Source: Micromonospora sp. WMMD1128
GTDB lineage: Bacteria > Actinomycetota > Actinomycetes > Mycobacteriales > Micromonosporaceae
NCBI RefSeq assembly: GCF_027497235.1
Contig: NZ_CP114902.1
Location: forward strand, 5,854,001-5,918,000
Direction: 5' to 3'
DNA length: 64,000 nucleotides
The translations under genes and the position numbers were made by a program. The stretch's first letter is position 1; the number at the start of each line of letters is the position of its first letter. Shown here piece by piece: positions 63,509 to 64,000 of the stretch. Below the pieces are notes generated by a model. That model saw nothing but the letters and a program-made list of their open reading frames with translations, did no database searches and had not been told where the DNA came from.

Positions 63509-64000
63509 TCACTCCCGCAGCCGGGCGGTCAGCTCGTCGACGACCTGGCGGGCCACCTCCGGCGGGATGGCCGCGGCGATGCGCTCCGGCGGCAGGCCGG
63601 CGAGGACCCCGGCGACGATGGCCTGCTCGTCGACGTCGACCCCGCTGCCGGTGATGACCTTCTCGAACACGCGGGCCCACAGCGTCCACGGGGCGATGTC
63701 CGGGCCGTAGGAGGAGCCGAGCTGCCCCATCCGGGTGCCGATCGCCCCGGGCAGGGTCATCCGCTCCTGCAACGCCTCGCGCACGGCGGCCTTGACGTCG
63801 TCCCTGGTCATGTCGTCCTCCTCGGTGGCGATGACGCCGATGGTGGTCAGGTAGCGGCGGAACACGCCGGTCTGGTCCCGGCCCGCCTTGATCGCGTCCC
63901 GGTGGAACGAGATGTGCGTGTGCCAGCGGTGCGAACTGTCCCCGGTGCGGCGCCGGCCGAGCCGGTCCCATCGGACCACCGTCGACCCGTCCAGCGAGTA
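63509..64000 (-). CDS. Endolysin-like protein, 5' part outside the window
   Basis: The frame is open from the right edge to the stop at 63509 (about 163 residues visible). The visible part starts YSLDGSTVVRWDRLGRRRTGDSSHRWHTHISFHRDAIKAGRDQTGVFRRYL; HTHIS resembles the final zinc-ligand His-x-His of M15-type D-Ala-D-Ala peptidases, and the whole motif recurs, as far as I recall, in actinophage lysins. The remaining C-terminal part (DDVKAAVREALQERMTLPG...PEVARQVVDELTARLRE) is a helical tail that could bind or dimerise. Starts beyond base 64000; phage-type lysis assignment is inference. Confidence 0.6.
   Translation of the reverse strand, partial: YSLDGSTVVRWDRLGRRRTGDSSHRWHTHISFHRDAIKAGRDQTGVFRRYLTTIGVIATEEDDMTRDDVKAAVREALQERMTLPGAIGTRMGQLGSSYGPDIAPWTLWARVFEKVITGSGVDVDEQAIVAGVLAGLPPERIAAAIPPEVARQVVDELTARLRE

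Overview
The window is high-GC actinobacterial chromosome, most likely Micromonospora or a close relative in the Micromonosporaceae. I infer this from the GTG starts, SepH (an actinobacterial division protein), the futalosine menaquinone genes mqnB/mqnD, DUF2530/DUF3027 neighbours, a bacterial XPB helicase, a Ku/LigD-type end-joining locus, and a family of GGGGCCCC intergenic hairpins. No species can be named from sequence alone.

Layout. 1-13.8 kb is core metabolism and transport: nitroreductase, aldose epimerase, MFS, pdxH, citrate synthase, serC, sepH, aldo/keto reductase, thpR, a MarR-controlled MFS pump and an NCS2 purine permease. 13.5-20.7 kb is a menaquinone neighbourhood (DUF2530, DUF3027, MFS, mqnB, mqnD, cold-shock protein, HAD phosphatase). 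Between mqnB and mqnD sit an XRE-GNAT fusion gene and a 395-bp element bounded by perfect 21-bp inverted repeats. 20.7-26.7 kb holds the Helicase_C_3 protein and XPB helicase, separated by a small membrane protein and an L,D-transpeptidase. 26.8-28.9 kb is a segment enclosed by 27-bp inverted repeats (24/27 identical) related to those of the first element; it carries a lower-GC DUF3800 gene, a minimal GntR regulator and two small genes. 28.9-31.7 kb has a shortened HicB-like antitoxin, a TIGR03089-like protein, a TetR/DUF4267 divergent pair and a frameshifted membrane-protein pseudogene. 31.6-34.6 kb is the NHEJ locus: polymerase and ligase genes divergent from ku. 34.6-53.6 kb is mixed metabolism, including a heptose kinase/adenylyltransferase-like gene with two glycosyltransferases, an Hsp20/DUF2231 pair, an HxlR/VOC divergent pair and two tandem paralogous secreted proteins.

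At 53.8 kb lies the 3' half of a tRNA-Thr(CGT). It looks like one attachment site of an integrated element that fills the rest of the window and runs off its right end. The element encodes two GntR regulators, an FtsK/TraB-type translocase with a cluster of 8-bp repeats next to its stop codon, a chain of overlapping small membrane-protein genes, several tiny Cys-rich proteins, and a phage-like lysis set (holin-like proteins and a partial endolysin-like protein). No integrase or replication gene is visible, so both are predicted to lie beyond base 64000.

Method limits: all calls come from reading motifs, frames, ribosome-binding sites and repeats by eye. No database search or computed statistics were available; GC and codon remarks are by eye.
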